The notes: generated by a model from the letters alone, not told the origin. A stretch of DNA of 17,980 nt from DASQJJ01 sp035631115 (GCA_035631115.1 DASQJJ010000050.1:1-17980), one strand, 5' to 3'. Numbered from the stretch's first letter, positions 1 through 6,539 are shown. Made by a program: numbers and translations.

Positions 1-713
1 GTCCCATTTACGCCTGCTTTTTGTCCATCAGATAAGTCTGTTGCAACATCTTTTGAGTATTTTCCATTGTCGACACAGTCATTAAATTTAGCAGTGTCCA
101 AGCCCAAGGTTGCTGCAAACTTTTTGAGATTGTCTTTACTAAAGGTACCGGAATTTTCCTGACCTTGATTGTTGTAAAGGTAGTCATGATAGTCCCAGAA
201 TTTTCCTTGCTCATTAGCGCATCGTGCTGCATTTGCACTGTCTGTTGATTCTGTACCCAAGAATGGATAGTCTCTCCAGTAAAATGCAATTTTGCCTGTT
301 TTTACATAGTCGGCAATCATAGGAGCTTCTACTGTCTTAAACCACTGCTCGCAGAATGGACATTGGAAATCCGCAAATTCTATTACTTTTACTTTTGCAT
401 CTTTATTTCCCATAACAGGGAGTACTCCTGCTGCAACATCAACTGGCTTGCCAGGAGCAAGAGTAGGTTGTCCAGCTGCTTGTTGACCTGCTGCACTTGG
501 CGCAACATAGCCACTACCACTTTGCATATATTGAACTTTGGTAAAAAGCATGCCAAGTAAAAAAGATGCAACTAACAACAGTCCCATTAAGACAGGTGTC
601 CAGGATTTAGGCATTGCAGGCCGTGGTAAGGTAAAGGAAATTGTCTTTTTAGGAGCTGCAGCTACTTGAGGGGCTGGTTGAGATTCGGAAACAGATGATT
701 TCTTGCTTGGCAT
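1..713 (-). CDS. DsbA-like thiol-disulfide oxidoreductase, membrane-anchored (3' end cut off)
   Basis: The gene reads leftward and runs off position 1, so about 237 codons are visible. The N-terminus is a cytoplasmic tail rich in Ser, Pro, Ala and Lys. One hydrophobic segment follows (about residues 40-57, PVLMGLLLVASFLLGMLF), then a Gly/Ala/Gln/Pro linker, then a thioredoxin fold. The strand KVIEFADFQCPFC carries the redox motif CPFC at residues 118-121, typical of the DsbA/Thioredoxin_4 family. The visible end reads GVNG-T, just before the place where the family has its cis-proline loop, so the active-site half is present and the C-terminal helix is missing. It probably catalyses disulfide formation or exchange in exported proteins, anchored with its catalytic domain outside. 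The start at 713 is set by a consensus promoter whose -10 ends 7 nt upstream. The family call is sure; the substrate is unknown. Confidence 0.9.
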   Translation of the reverse strand, partial: MPSKKSSVSESQPAPQVAAAPKKTISFTLPRPAMPKSWTPVLMGLLLVASFLLGMLFTKVQYMQSGSGYVAPSAAGQQAAGQPTLAPGKPVDVAAGVLPVMGNKDAKVKVIEFADFQCPFCEQWFKTVEAPMIADYVKTGKIAFYWRDYPFLGTESTDSANAARCANEQGKFWDYHDYLYNNQGQENSGTFSKDNLKKFAATLGLDTAKFNDCVDNGKYSKDVATDLSDGQKAGVNG

Positions 714-720
714 AGTAAAG

Positions 721-750
721 AGTATACGAAGTGGTGTTGGGTGATGTCAA
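721..750 (-). promoter_or_regulatory. sigma70-like promoter of the DsbA-like gene
   Basis: On the minus strand TTGACA (745-750) and TATACT (721-726) are 18 nt apart. The -10 ends 7 nt before the ATG at 713, so the transcript would start at or one base from the start codon. No Shine-Dalgarno is possible in so short a leader. Confidence 0.8.
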
Positions 751-768
751 GAGAGAAATAGAGAAATT

Positions 769-804
769 AACCTAATTAATCTAATTGTTCTAATTAAACT
801 AAAA
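769..804. repeat. 9-nt tandem repeat, NNNCTAATT type
   Basis: Four phased 9-mers: AACCTAATT, AATCTAATT, GTTCTAATT and the degenerate AAACTAAAA. The same motif recurs on the opposite strand at 3788-3822. The repeat sits in the spacer between two divergently transcribed genes. More low-complexity sequence follows (CAAGATACA-like words at about 810-840). Confidence 0.6.
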
Positions 805-890
805 AAGCACCAAGATACAAAAAACAAGATACAAACAAATTACAAATACTAAATTAGCGATAGAGAACCCTTTTCACCTTATAGTTCCTC

Positions 891-919
891 TTGATTTTTG
901 GGTAGGGAGAGAGTAAAAT
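891..919 (+). promoter_or_regulatory. sigma70-like promoter of the gene at 930
   Basis: TTGATT (891-896) and TAAAAT (914-919) with a 17-nt spacer. The expected transcript start is near 926, leaving a leader of about 4 nt before the ATG at 930. Confidence 0.7.
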
Positions 920-929
920 ACATTTTGTT

Positions 930-1226
930 ATGTTTGGATTAAGAAGAAAGCCAGTTGTTCAACAAGGGCCAACACCTGAAAGAGTACAACAAGCACGAGA
1001 TTTGTCAGAGTACTATAAAGGATTAAGAGCCACAAGACGTCCCGATGATTATCCAAGCGGAGAACCGTATGTTCGGGAAGTTAGTAAAATGCTTGCTGCT
1101 AGAGATAAGGCTTTGGCAGATGGGACTCCACAAAAAGAACTCGAGGACCTTTGGCGTATGGTTGATCGAACAGACCCATTTGTACCTGGAGGAGATAATT
1201 GGCCAGAAAATAGGTATAGAAGCTAA
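930..1226 (+). CDS. small hypothetical protein (98 aa)
   Basis: I do not recognise this protein. It is soluble and strongly charged, rich in Arg, Asp and Pro, with no membrane segment or signal peptide. The middle (about residues 18-80) looks helical (RVQQARDLSEYYKGL, YVREVSKMLAARDKAL). The C-terminus is Pro/Gly/Asn-rich (FVPGGDNWPENRYRS). The overlapping frame at 1045-1257 is a shadow. The start at 930 is supported by a promoter with 17-nt spacing directly upstream. The gene is divergent from the DsbA-like gene, separated by 216 nt holding a 9-nt repeat. No function is proposed. Confidence 0.65.
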   Translation: MFGLRRKPVVQQGPTPERVQQARDLSEYYKGLRATRRPDDYPSGEPYVREVSKMLAARDKALADGTPQKELEDLWRMVDRTDPFVPGGDNWPENRYRS

Positions 1227-1264
1227 GCTTTTTCCCTTGCTACAACTAGTTCCATAGTCGTAGC

Positions 1265-1293
1265 TTGCCCCTTTTTCCTCAAAGATTTATAAT
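1265..1293 (+). promoter_or_regulatory. promoter ahead of the membrane protein gene
   Basis: TTGCCC (1265-1270), a 17-nt spacer and a consensus TATAAT (1288-1293). The expected start is near 1300. The next bases belong to a dispersed repeat (1303-1391), so this transcript has a leader of roughly 100 nt, unlike its neighbours. Confidence 0.65.
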
Positions 1294-1302
1294 CCACTTA
1301 TC

Positions 1303-1391
1303 GTCATTCTGGCAAGGCCTGAATCTAGATCCTGGATGCGCTTCGTTTACCAGGATGACAAATGAGATTCCTCGACTTCGCTCGGAATGAC
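1303..1391. repeat. dispersed hairpin repeat (REP/MITE-like)
   Basis: Two back-to-back hairpins. The first is bounded by GTCATTCTGG (1303-1312) and CCAGGATGAC (1350-1359), complementary with one G-U. The second is bounded by ATTCC (1367-1371) and GGAAT (1384-1388) with an inner CTTCG-type loop. Both units end in GTCATnC / GnATGAC. A shorter related unit occurs at 6313-6336 (TCATTCTGGC then GAATCTA). Such palindromic repeats occur in multiple copies in many bacterial genomes. This one separates a promoter from its gene. Confidence 0.65.
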
Positions 1392-1398
1392 AAAAAAT

Positions 1399-3042
1399 AT
1401 GGAAGATGTTGTGCAACCAATAGTTGAGGAAGCTGTCTCTGTGCCTCAGGTGTCTTCGGTTTCTCCTTTTTCCAAAGCAGCAGAGCATGTAATTAGTGTC
1501 TTTGATAAAAAAGAGGCGCCAAATCATGAGCCTAAAATTACCGTTAATCGTTTTGTCTCGGAAATTGCCAATTGGTATGAAAAGCTTCGCAATGCCATGG
1601 ATTACCGCGACCAGGAAGTAGTGCTTCGTGCATCGGTAGAAAGAATTCTTAAGAGACGACTTGGCATGATGCGGACAAAAAATGGGTCGCAAGACAGTAT
1701 AGGACATGCCATTGCAGAGCCATTAATAAAGGAATTGGTATGGGGTCATTACTTTCCCAATGGGAGTCTGCCAGAAAGCACAATTCGTCATACAGCAGAT
1801 ATTATTAATATTTGGCTTAGGTGGAGACGGGGAGTAAAGGCGAGGTATGTCATGAGGGACCATGTGTTGAATGAATGGTTGTATCAACTTTTGTCGTCTC
1901 ATATTACAAGATTTCTTAAGCCCCAAGTGCATAGAAATACGGTTGCCAATTTTATGTTTTATGTGATGAAGGACGAAATACAGATAACAGACGACAATGA
2001 AGAAACAAAGCATGTCCAAGTCTATTTAGCATGTAGACGTGCGTATGCAAAAGACGATATCGCATTTCTCCGTTTTGCACTTTTCGAACAACTTTTTGGT
2101 ACATTATCAACACACACTGTAGAGGGTGCAATTCATGGATTTAAGCATGGATATCAGGAGATTAAAAAGCAACTAACATACAAATTAAAAGAAAAAATTT
2201 ATCAAAATGTTAAAAAGCAGGCCCCAGTATTTTTTATCCTAGAAGATGTCCTTACGGCACATAAAGGAAAAGTGGCCGAGATATTTGCTAACGAGGAAGA
2301 ATTCCAAAAAGTGGTATTTGCAGCAGCAGAGAAGCGGTACAAAGGTATTGCTCATCAGGTGCGAATAGCAATTGTACGAAGTGTTGTTTTTCTCCTCGTT
2401 ACCAAAGCAATTTTTGCACTTGCCATAGAGGGAAGTTATGACAAGTATGTCTATGGAAGTATATCCTGGCTTTCTATTTGGCTAAATATTGGTATTCCGC
2501 CTCTTCTTCTTATTGTTGTTAGTCTTTTTATTACCCAACCCAGAGAGGATAATAGTAAGCGCATTTTAGACAAAATCATTGTTGTCCTTACAGAGGAAGA
2601 GCCAAAAATTACACCTGTTTTTGTGGTTGCTAAAAAACCAAAGAAAAAACCTATCCATGCTGTATTTACTGCATTGTGGTTTTTTGCCTTTTTCTTGTCC
2701 TTTGGGACAATGGTACAGGTACTCACGAGTCTTCATTTTAATTTTGTATCCCAAGCTGTTTTTATATTCTTTGTGGCAATAGTAAGCTTTTTGTCTTATG
2801 GCATTTCGAGTACTGCACACCAATATATGGTAGATAGTAAACCTGGACTTTTTACTCCTTTTATAGATTTCTTATTTATTCCAATTGTGCGGGTGGGTAG
2901 GTGGTTTACTGATGGAATCTCGAGTATTAATGTGATTGTCTTTCTCTTTGATTACGTGATAGAAATTCCTTTTAAGGCTATTTTTGGCTTTTTCGACCAA
3001 CTCTTTGGCTATTTGCATACTAAGAGAGAAGAGCTTGAATAG
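1399..3042 (+). CDS. hypothetical multi-pass membrane protein (547 aa)
   Basis: The family is not recognised. The N-terminal 320 residues are soluble, helical and rich in basic and aromatic residues. The C-terminal 220 residues carry about five or six hydrophobic segments: roughly residues 325-345, 356-380, 419-440, 447-470, 487-500 and 509-530. The tail is short and charged (LHTKREELE). A Lys-rich loop (AKKPKKKP) precedes the third segment and fits a cytoplasmic loop. An in-frame ATG exists at 1387, but it lies inside the dispersed repeat (GGAATGAC). ATG 1399, just after the repeat, is preferred, although neither has a Shine-Dalgarno. The promoter is at 1265-1293. The stop is TAG. The architecture suggests a membrane-anchored protein with a large cytoplasmic domain; function unknown. 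Confidence 0.75.
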   Translation: MEDVVQPIVEEAVSVPQVSSVSPFSKAAEHVISVFDKKEAPNHEPKITVNRFVSEIANWYEKLRNAMDYRDQEVVLRASVERILKRRLGMMRTKNGSQDSIGHAIAEPLIKELVWGHYFPNGSLPESTIRHTADIINIWLRWRRGVKARYVMRDHVLNEWLYQLLSSHITRFLKPQVHRNTVANFMFYVMKDEIQITDDNEETKHVQVYLACRRAYAKDDIAFLRFALFEQLFGTLSTHTVEGAIHGFKHGYQEIKKQLTYKLKEKIYQNVKKQAPVFFILEDVLTAHKGKVAEIFANEEEFQKVVFAAAEKRYKGIAHQVRIAIVRSVVFLLVTKAIFALAIEGSYDKYVYGSISWLSIWLNIGIPPLLLIVVSLFITQPREDNSKRILDKIIVVLTEEEPKITPVFVVAKKPKKKPIHAVFTALWFFAFFLSFGTMVQVLTSLHFNFVSQAVFIFFVAIVSFLSYGISSTAHQYMVDSKPGLFTPFIDFLFIPIVRVGRWFTDGISSINVIVFLFDYVIEIPFKAIFGFFDQLFGYLHTKREELE

Positions 3043-3053
3043 CCGCAGTGCGG

Positions 3054-3089
3054 AATACTACCAATACTACAAATACTACCAATTTCAAA
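3054..3089. repeat. 9-nt tandem repeat, AATACTACM type
   Basis: AATACTACC, AATACTACA, AATACTACC and the degenerate AATTTCAAA follow each other in exact 9-nt phase. It lies in the 80-nt spacer just upstream of the -10 box of the next gene. Confidence 0.6.
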
Positions 3090-3106
3090 TAATTCAATAT
3101 CACTTT

Positions 3107-3115
3107 TGGTATAAT
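3107..3115 (+). promoter_or_regulatory. extended -10 promoter of the adenylate-kinase-like gene
   Basis: TGG-TATAAT (3107-3115) is an extended -10 element with a full consensus hexamer. The -35 region is poor. The box ends 7 nt before the ATG at 3123, predicting a leaderless or one-base-leader mRNA. Confidence 0.75.
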
Positions 3116-3122
3116 CCCTCGT

Positions 3123-3704
3123 ATGCCACGAGTAGATGTTGATTTTTTTCATGGTAGACCAGGTGCTGGGAAAGGAAGGCAAATAGTAGAAATGCAAAAG
3201 GAACTGCCTAATTCGGCAGTTGTATATCCCGGTGCAATTATCCGCGATGCAGAAGATCCAAGGCATCCCTATCATGACCAATTAGCACCATTTTTAGGAC
3301 AAACCCACAGTGGTGGAATAGTTGTTCCGCCTGAGGTTATCGGTCAAATTGTTGAGACAGAGGTGGACCGTCACTTAGACGAAGGAGCTGGAACACTATT
3401 ATTAGACGGTGTACGATATCGAGATACCCAGAGAAGAGCAGTAGCAAAAGCTCGGAGAAGAGGACTTCCAATAAGAGAAAGACATGTTTACTTAGATGTG
3501 TCAGAGGAGGTTGCAAGAGAAAGACTTAAGGATGCATTAAGAGGAAGACCAGATGACGGTGCAATAAATAGAAGGATGCAGGAGTTTAACCAGCAAACAG
3601 TGCCAATACTCAATGGTTTACGGGAAGAAGGGAGACTTCGTGAAGTAAATGGAGTAGGTACTGTTGAACAAGTCCACCAAAGAGTGAGAAGACACCTGTG
3701 GTAG
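3123..3704 (+). CDS. adenylate-kinase-like nucleotide (NMP) kinase
   Basis: This 193-residue protein opens with a P-loop FFHGRPGAGKGRQ (residues 8-20), matching the adenylate kinase pattern GxPGxGKG. TLLLDGVRYRDTQRR (about 90-104) corresponds to the family's LLDGFPR segment. The C-terminal half has RGRPDDGAINRRMQEF, matching the R-x-DD-x(4)-R block, then a helix with Q-x-V-P and a REVNG turn. Adenylate kinase makes 2 ADP from ATP and AMP. The LID domain is absent or minimal: only a few residues separate LKDALRG from RPDD, where long-form enzymes have about 30 residues. Two residues are odd: R12 in the P-loop and R19 where most have Thr. The segment after the P-loop (AIIRDAEDPRHPYHD) also departs from the usual NMP-binding sequence, so the substrate could be another nucleotide. 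It may be a second, divergent kinase rather than the housekeeping adk. The start is fixed by the adjacent -10. Confidence 0.75.
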   Translation: MPRVDVDFFHGRPGAGKGRQIVEMQKELPNSAVVYPGAIIRDAEDPRHPYHDQLAPFLGQTHSGGIVVPPEVIGQIVETEVDRHLDEGAGTLLLDGVRYRDTQRRAVAKARRRGLPIRERHVYLDVSEEVARERLKDALRGRPDDGAINRRMQEFNQQTVPILNGLREEGRLREVNGVGTVEQVHQRVRRHLW

Positions 3705-3709
3705 GAGTA

Positions 3710-3741
3710 AATTTCTAATTTCTAATTCCCAATTTCTAATC
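3710..3741. repeat. 7-nt tandem repeat, TTTCTAA type
   Basis: TTTCTAA (3712), TTTCTAA (3719), TTCCCAA (3726) and TTTCTAA (3733) follow in 7-nt phase directly after the stop of the adenylate-kinase-like gene. Low-complexity intergenic sequence. Confidence 0.55.
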
Positions 3742-3787
3742 AAGCACTAATGACAAAATGTCAAAAAAGTTGGTATTTTGGGTATTC

Positions 3788-3822
3788 TTTAGGTTAATTA
3801 GGTCAATTAGAACAATTAGGTT
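3788..3822. repeat. 9-nt tandem repeat, inverted copy of the 769-804 type
   Basis: Phased AATTAGNNN units: TTTAGGTT, AATTAGGTC, AATTAGAAC, AATTAGGTT. The reverse complement gives AACCTAATT, GTTCTAATT and GACCTAATT, two of which are identical to units at 769-804. Confidence 0.6.
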
Positions 3823-3886
3823 AATTTTTAATAAACTCATACTTTCCAAAAATTCAGTACTTGTCAAAATTGAAGAATGGGTTTAG

Positions 3887-3892
3887 TATAAA
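3887..3892 (+). promoter_or_regulatory. -10 box of trxA
   Basis: TATAAA ends 7 nt before the ATG at 3900. A TTGTCA at 3861-3866 is 20 nt upstream, too far for a good -35. That TTG could also be read as an upstream start codon, which I reject. Confidence 0.55.
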
Positions 3893-3899
3893 TAGACCT

Positions 3900-4220
3900 A
3901 TGAGTGATGTAACAGATGCCACATTTCAAGACCAAGTATTAAAGTCTTCCAAACCTGTTTTGGTAGATTTTTGGGCTCCATGGTGTGGTCCTTGCAAAAT
4001 TGTAAGTCCAATTGTGGAGGAATTGGGAGAGGAATATAAAGATAAATTAACCGTGCTTAAAATGAATGTTGATGACAATCAACAATTTTCTGGACAATAC
4101 GGCGTAATGAGTATTCCAACGCTTATGGTATTTAAAAATGGACAACCAGTAAAAAGTGCCATAGGTGCACAACCAAAAGATGCACTCAAGCACATGATAG
4201 ACGAGGCGCTCGCAGCATAA
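3900..4220 (+). CDS. trxA: thioredoxin
   Basis: A 106-residue thioredoxin of standard length. The family signature VDFWAPWCGPCK holds the redox motif WCGPC at residues 28-32. The buried Asp is D23 and the cis-proline is P73 in MSIPTLMVF. The gene ends GAQPKDALKHMIDEALAA, as usual for the last helix. It reduces protein disulfides in the cytoplasm and is recycled by thioredoxin reductase, whose gene lies 1.1 kb downstream on the same strand. I chose ATG 3900 because it gives canonical length and lies 7 nt after a TATAAA box. The in-frame TTG at 3861 would add 13 residues atypical of the family and falls in the promoter region. Each intervening gene has its own promoter, so trxA and trxB are probably transcribed separately. 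Confidence 0.96.
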   Translation: MSDVTDATFQDQVLKSSKPVLVDFWAPWCGPCKIVSPIVEELGEEYKDKLTVLKMNVDDNQQFSGQYGVMSIPTLMVFKNGQPVKSAIGAQPKDALKHMIDEALAA

Positions 4221-4244
4221 ATTTTTCCCTTTCTTCGAATAATT

Positions 4245-4253
4245 TGTTACTAT
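4245..4253 (+). promoter_or_regulatory. extended -10 promoter of the gene at 4260
   Basis: TGT-TACTAT (4245-4253), an extended -10. Six nucleotides separate it from the ATG at 4260, so the A of the ATG falls exactly at the expected +1. Confidence 0.7.
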
Positions 4254-4259
4254 TAAAAA

Positions 4260-5063
4260 ATGTCAGCTGGTATAGGTTCTGGGGAAATGTCTTCAATTGC
4301 TCGGGAAGCAGTATCAAAGCAAGCAGCTCCCATAAAACAACCAGTACAAAAAGGATTGGCACAAGAAGCATTTGGGCGAATCTCTTCTGCGATTACCGCT
4401 GCAAAAGAGGCGGGTCCAGGGGGTCGTATGAAAGCACTTGTTGGAGTATTGCGAGGGGATGAGCCAGCGAGCAATCCAGTGAGTGTAACTGCCAATACAC
4501 ACACTGAGAGTTTTACAGCTAGCGCACAAGAAAAACCCCAACAAGATGCAGTGGTTGAAGGACAGAGACTAAGTCCTTCCTCACAGCAATTTCTTAAGAG
4601 AATGGATAGACCTTCACTTGTTACAAAAGTACTTGCTACAAGAGATCCTGAAGGACTTGCTCGAGCACAGGTAGTAGTACAAAGTGAAAATGTTGCCGTT
4701 ATCACTAAGCTTCTTGGTCCCGATATGCTTCAAGCAGTGGAAAATGGAAGCGCTAATGCAGATGCCCTAGTTGCGCAAAGAGTGAGAGATTTGGCAAATT
4801 CTCAAAATCCGCGCGCGCTGGAAGAGCTATTTGGGAAAGCAAGTGACGAGACTGTCTTTGCCATACGGAGAATGGAAGAGGCATTGTGGGCAAATAGAGC
4901 AACACGGCAAGAAGCAAAAATGCTTCATACTCTTCGAAAACGCAGTGATTACACAGTGCCAAAGTATATACGAGATAGTAGTAGGGAAATCTTTCAATCG
5001 TTGGGATCTGGTGCAGGAAAACAAATGGTAGATGCGATACAGGCAGCACTATCGCGTGGTTGA
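4260..5063 (+). CDS. hypothetical helical protein (267 aa)
   Basis: I do not recognise a family. The protein is soluble, with no signal peptide or membrane segment. Residues 1-60 are Ala/Ser/Gly/Lys-rich. Residues about 70-105 form a Ser/Thr/Gln/Pro-rich, probably disordered linker. Residues about 105-267 look like a compact all-helical domain made of short repeated helical hairpins (SLVTKVLATRDPEGLARAQ, NPRALEELFGKASDETVFAI). The pattern is loosely reminiscent of HEAT/ARM-like helical repeats, but I cannot prove this. The start is well supported by an extended -10 placing +1 on the ATG. The TGA stop (5061-5063) lies inside the -35 box of the next gene. The minus-strand frame at 4253-4705 is a shadow. 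Confidence 0.75.
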   Translation: MSAGIGSGEMSSIAREAVSKQAAPIKQPVQKGLAQEAFGRISSAITAAKEAGPGGRMKALVGVLRGDEPASNPVSVTANTHTESFTASAQEKPQQDAVVEGQRLSPSSQQFLKRMDRPSLVTKVLATRDPEGLARAQVVVQSENVAVITKLLGPDMLQAVENGSANADALVAQRVRDLANSQNPRALEELFGKASDETVFAIRRMEEALWANRATRQEAKMLHTLRKRSDYTVPKYIRDSSREIFQSLGSGAGKQMVDAIQAALSRG

Positions 5064-5087
5064 CAATTAAATAATTATCCCTATACT
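5060..5087 (+). promoter_or_regulatory. promoter of the gene at 5094
   Basis: TTGACA (5060-5065), a 16-nt spacer and TATACT (5082-5087). Six nucleotides then separate it from the ATG at 5094, so +1 falls on the start codon. The -35 overlaps the stop codon of the upstream gene. Confidence 0.85.
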
Positions 5088-5093
5088 CAAGCT

Positions 5094-5300
5094 ATGGTAA
5101 TGAGAGTTTTAGAAGCACTTGCACGTGTAGTAACCAGAAAACCTTCTGCTGCGGAAAATAGAAATGCAGCTCTGATAAGCTTACTTAGTAGTAAAACAGA
5201 TGAGCCTACTACTATGCGTAGGTTACTAGTACTTGGAGAACCTAGACCTGTTAATAGGCGTGGAGTTACTCTTTATGGTGCACAGTATTCAGAAGATTAG
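5094..5300 (+). CDS. small hypothetical protein (68 aa)
   Basis: Unrecognised short basic protein. It begins with a helix MVMRVLEALARVVTRKPSAAENRNAALISLL, continues through a Thr-rich stretch (SSKTDEPTTMRRLLVLGEPR) and ends VTLYGAQYSED. No membrane segment or known motif is visible. The promoter is near-consensus and puts the transcript start on the first ATG. A second in-frame ATG follows two codons later. Because that promoter is so good, I think the gene is real despite its size. It ends 44 nt before the trxB start codon. Confidence 0.65.
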   Translation: MVMRVLEALARVVTRKPSAAENRNAALISLLSSKTDEPTTMRRLLVLGEPRPVNRRGVTLYGAQYSED

Positions 5301-5302
5301 TC

Positions 5303-5331
5303 TTGATTTGAATCCTCAATGTTGTTAGTAT
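5303..5331 (+). promoter_or_regulatory. promoter of trxB
   Basis: TTGATT (5303-5308), a 17-nt spacer and TAGTAT (5326-5331). It overlaps an in-frame ATG at 5330 and predicts a start near 5338, upstream of ATG 5345. An alternative -10, AATACT (5333-5338), would put +1 exactly on 5345. Both favour 5345 as the true start. Confidence 0.6.
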
Positions 5332-5344
5332 GAATACTACCCCT

Positions 5345-6301
5345 ATGGAAAATCTCTATGACGTGATTATAGTTGGAAGTGGGCCTGCTGGGCTTACAGC
5401 TGCAATTTATGCAACCCGCGCATCTTTAAAAACAGTTATTTTGGCTGGGACAAAATGGGGTGGGCAACTGCAACTAACAACAGAAGTAGAAAATTTTCCA
5501 GGATTTGAGGATGGCATCCAGGGACCAGATTTAATGCTAAAAATGCGCAAGCAAGCAGAAAAATTTGGTGCAGAATTTGTGCAAGCAGATATGGATGCAA
5601 CAGATTTTAGTAAAATGGGTGCCCATTCGGCAAGCTCAGGGTCTTCGAGTGGTCCCTTTACGGTAACTGCGAATGGGAAGACATACACAGGTAAGACTCT
5701 TCTTATTGCAACAGGTGCCGATGCCAAGACACTTGGCGTCCCTGGAGAAGGGGCGTTGACAGGTCATGGTGTGTCATATTGTGCAACCTGTGACGGAGCA
5801 TTTTTCCGCAACAAAAATATTATTGTTGTTGGTGGGGGAGACAGTGCAATGGAAGAAGCACAATTTCTTACCAACTTTGCAGCAAAAGTAACCCTGGTGC
5901 ATAGGCGGGACGAATTTAAGGCATCGGAAATAATGACAGATAGGTGTAAGAAAAATCCAAAAATAGAATTTTTGCTCAACTCCCAAGTTGTAGAGGTAAA
6001 AGGAGAGGGCAGAGTTCAAAGTGTAACTATAGAAAATACGACATCCCATGAGAAAAAAGACATGCCAATAGACGGAGTCTTTGTAGCAATAGGACACATA
6101 CCAAATAGTAAAGTATTCCAAGGAATAGAAATGAATGAGCGGGGATTTGTCCGCTCGCAGGATGGGACCAGGACCAATATAGATGGTATTTTTGTGTCGG
6201 GAGATGTAGAAGACAGCAGATACATGCAGGCAATTACAGCAGCCGGTTTTGGATGCATGGCGGCATTGGATATAGAACGCTATCTTGCTGAAAAAAAATA
6301 A
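5345..6301 (+). CDS. trxB: thioredoxin reductase (NADPH)
   Basis: A 318-residue low-molecular-weight thioredoxin reductase. It transfers electrons from NADPH through FAD to the active-site disulfide and on to thioredoxin. The FAD dinucleotide fold is VIIVGSGPAGLTAAIYATRA (GSGPAG at residues 11-16). The redox centre CATCD is at residues 146-150. The NADPH fold is GGGDSAMEEA near residue 162, and the C-terminal FAD segment is SGDVEDSRYMQAITAAGFG. HRRDEF after the NADPH fold fits phosphate binding. A short Ser/Gly-rich stretch (about residues 89-105, SKMGAHSASSGSSSG) is an unusual loop. I chose ATG 5345 because the protein then begins MENLYDVIIVG, typical of the family; ATG 5330 lies in the promoter. 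Its partner trxA is 1.1 kb upstream. Confidence 0.96.
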   Translation: MENLYDVIIVGSGPAGLTAAIYATRASLKTVILAGTKWGGQLQLTTEVENFPGFEDGIQGPDLMLKMRKQAEKFGAEFVQADMDATDFSKMGAHSASSGSSSGPFTVTANGKTYTGKTLLIATGADAKTLGVPGEGALTGHGVSYCATCDGAFFRNKNIIVVGGGDSAMEEAQFLTNFAAKVTLVHRRDEFKASEIMTDRCKKNPKIEFLLNSQVVEVKGEGRVQSVTIENTTSHEKKDMPIDGVFVAIGHIPNSKVFQGIEMNERGFVRSQDGTRTNIDGIFVSGDVEDSRYMQAITAAGFGCMAALDIERYLAEKK

Positions 6302-6315
6302 ATTTTGTATTTGTC

Positions 6316-6358
6316 ATTCTGGCTTGTCCAGAATCTATTTTTCTATTTTTTTCTTCCT
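6316..6358 (+). terminator. intrinsic terminator of trxB
   Basis: A perfect 7-bp stem ATTCTGG (6316-6322) / CCAGAAT (6328-6334) with loop CTTGT, followed by two T runs (TTTTT, TTTTTTT). The stem is the same unit as the start of the dispersed repeat at 1303, so the repeat appears to serve as a terminator here. Confidence 0.7.
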
Positions 6359-6480
6359 ACTTTTTGTGCCAACAAAAAGGTAGCAAAAAGTTCTCGCCTG
6401 ACGCTGCTCGTGCTTTCAGTACTCGTTCGTTAGTCGGGTGATAACACCCCCTCCCCGCCATGGCGGGGGTTCCCCCTGAC
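6357..6480. other. gene-free hairpin-rich, locally GC-rich spacer
   Basis: I see no gene between trxB and 6575. The spacer holds a stem CTACTTTTTG (6357-6366) / CAAAAAGGTAG (6373-6383) and a weaker pairing CCTGAC / GTCGGG at about 6402-6437. It also holds a perfect 16-nt palindrome CCCCGCCATGGCGGGG (6453-6468) flanked by C runs. The composition departs from the AT-rich surroundings, suggesting inserted repeat material. Confidence 0.5.
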
Positions 6481-6539
6481 AACTCACTCATACTTCATGC
6501 ACTCCGCTACGACGGCGACTGGGAGCCATGTTATTTATT

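Noticed and set aside
769..3822. Possible CRISPR array from the spaced short repeats
   Set aside because: Repeats are 7-9 nt with no unique spacers of 30 nt or so and no cas genes nearby.
3861..3899. TTG-initiated extension of thioredoxin
   Set aside because: It adds 13 residues not typical of the family and overlaps the promoter region; ATG 3900 gives the standard 106-residue protein.
4253..4705. 150-codon minus-strand frame
   Set aside because: It is a shadow of the plus-strand gene at 4260, with Ser/Cys-rich composition typical of antisense reading.
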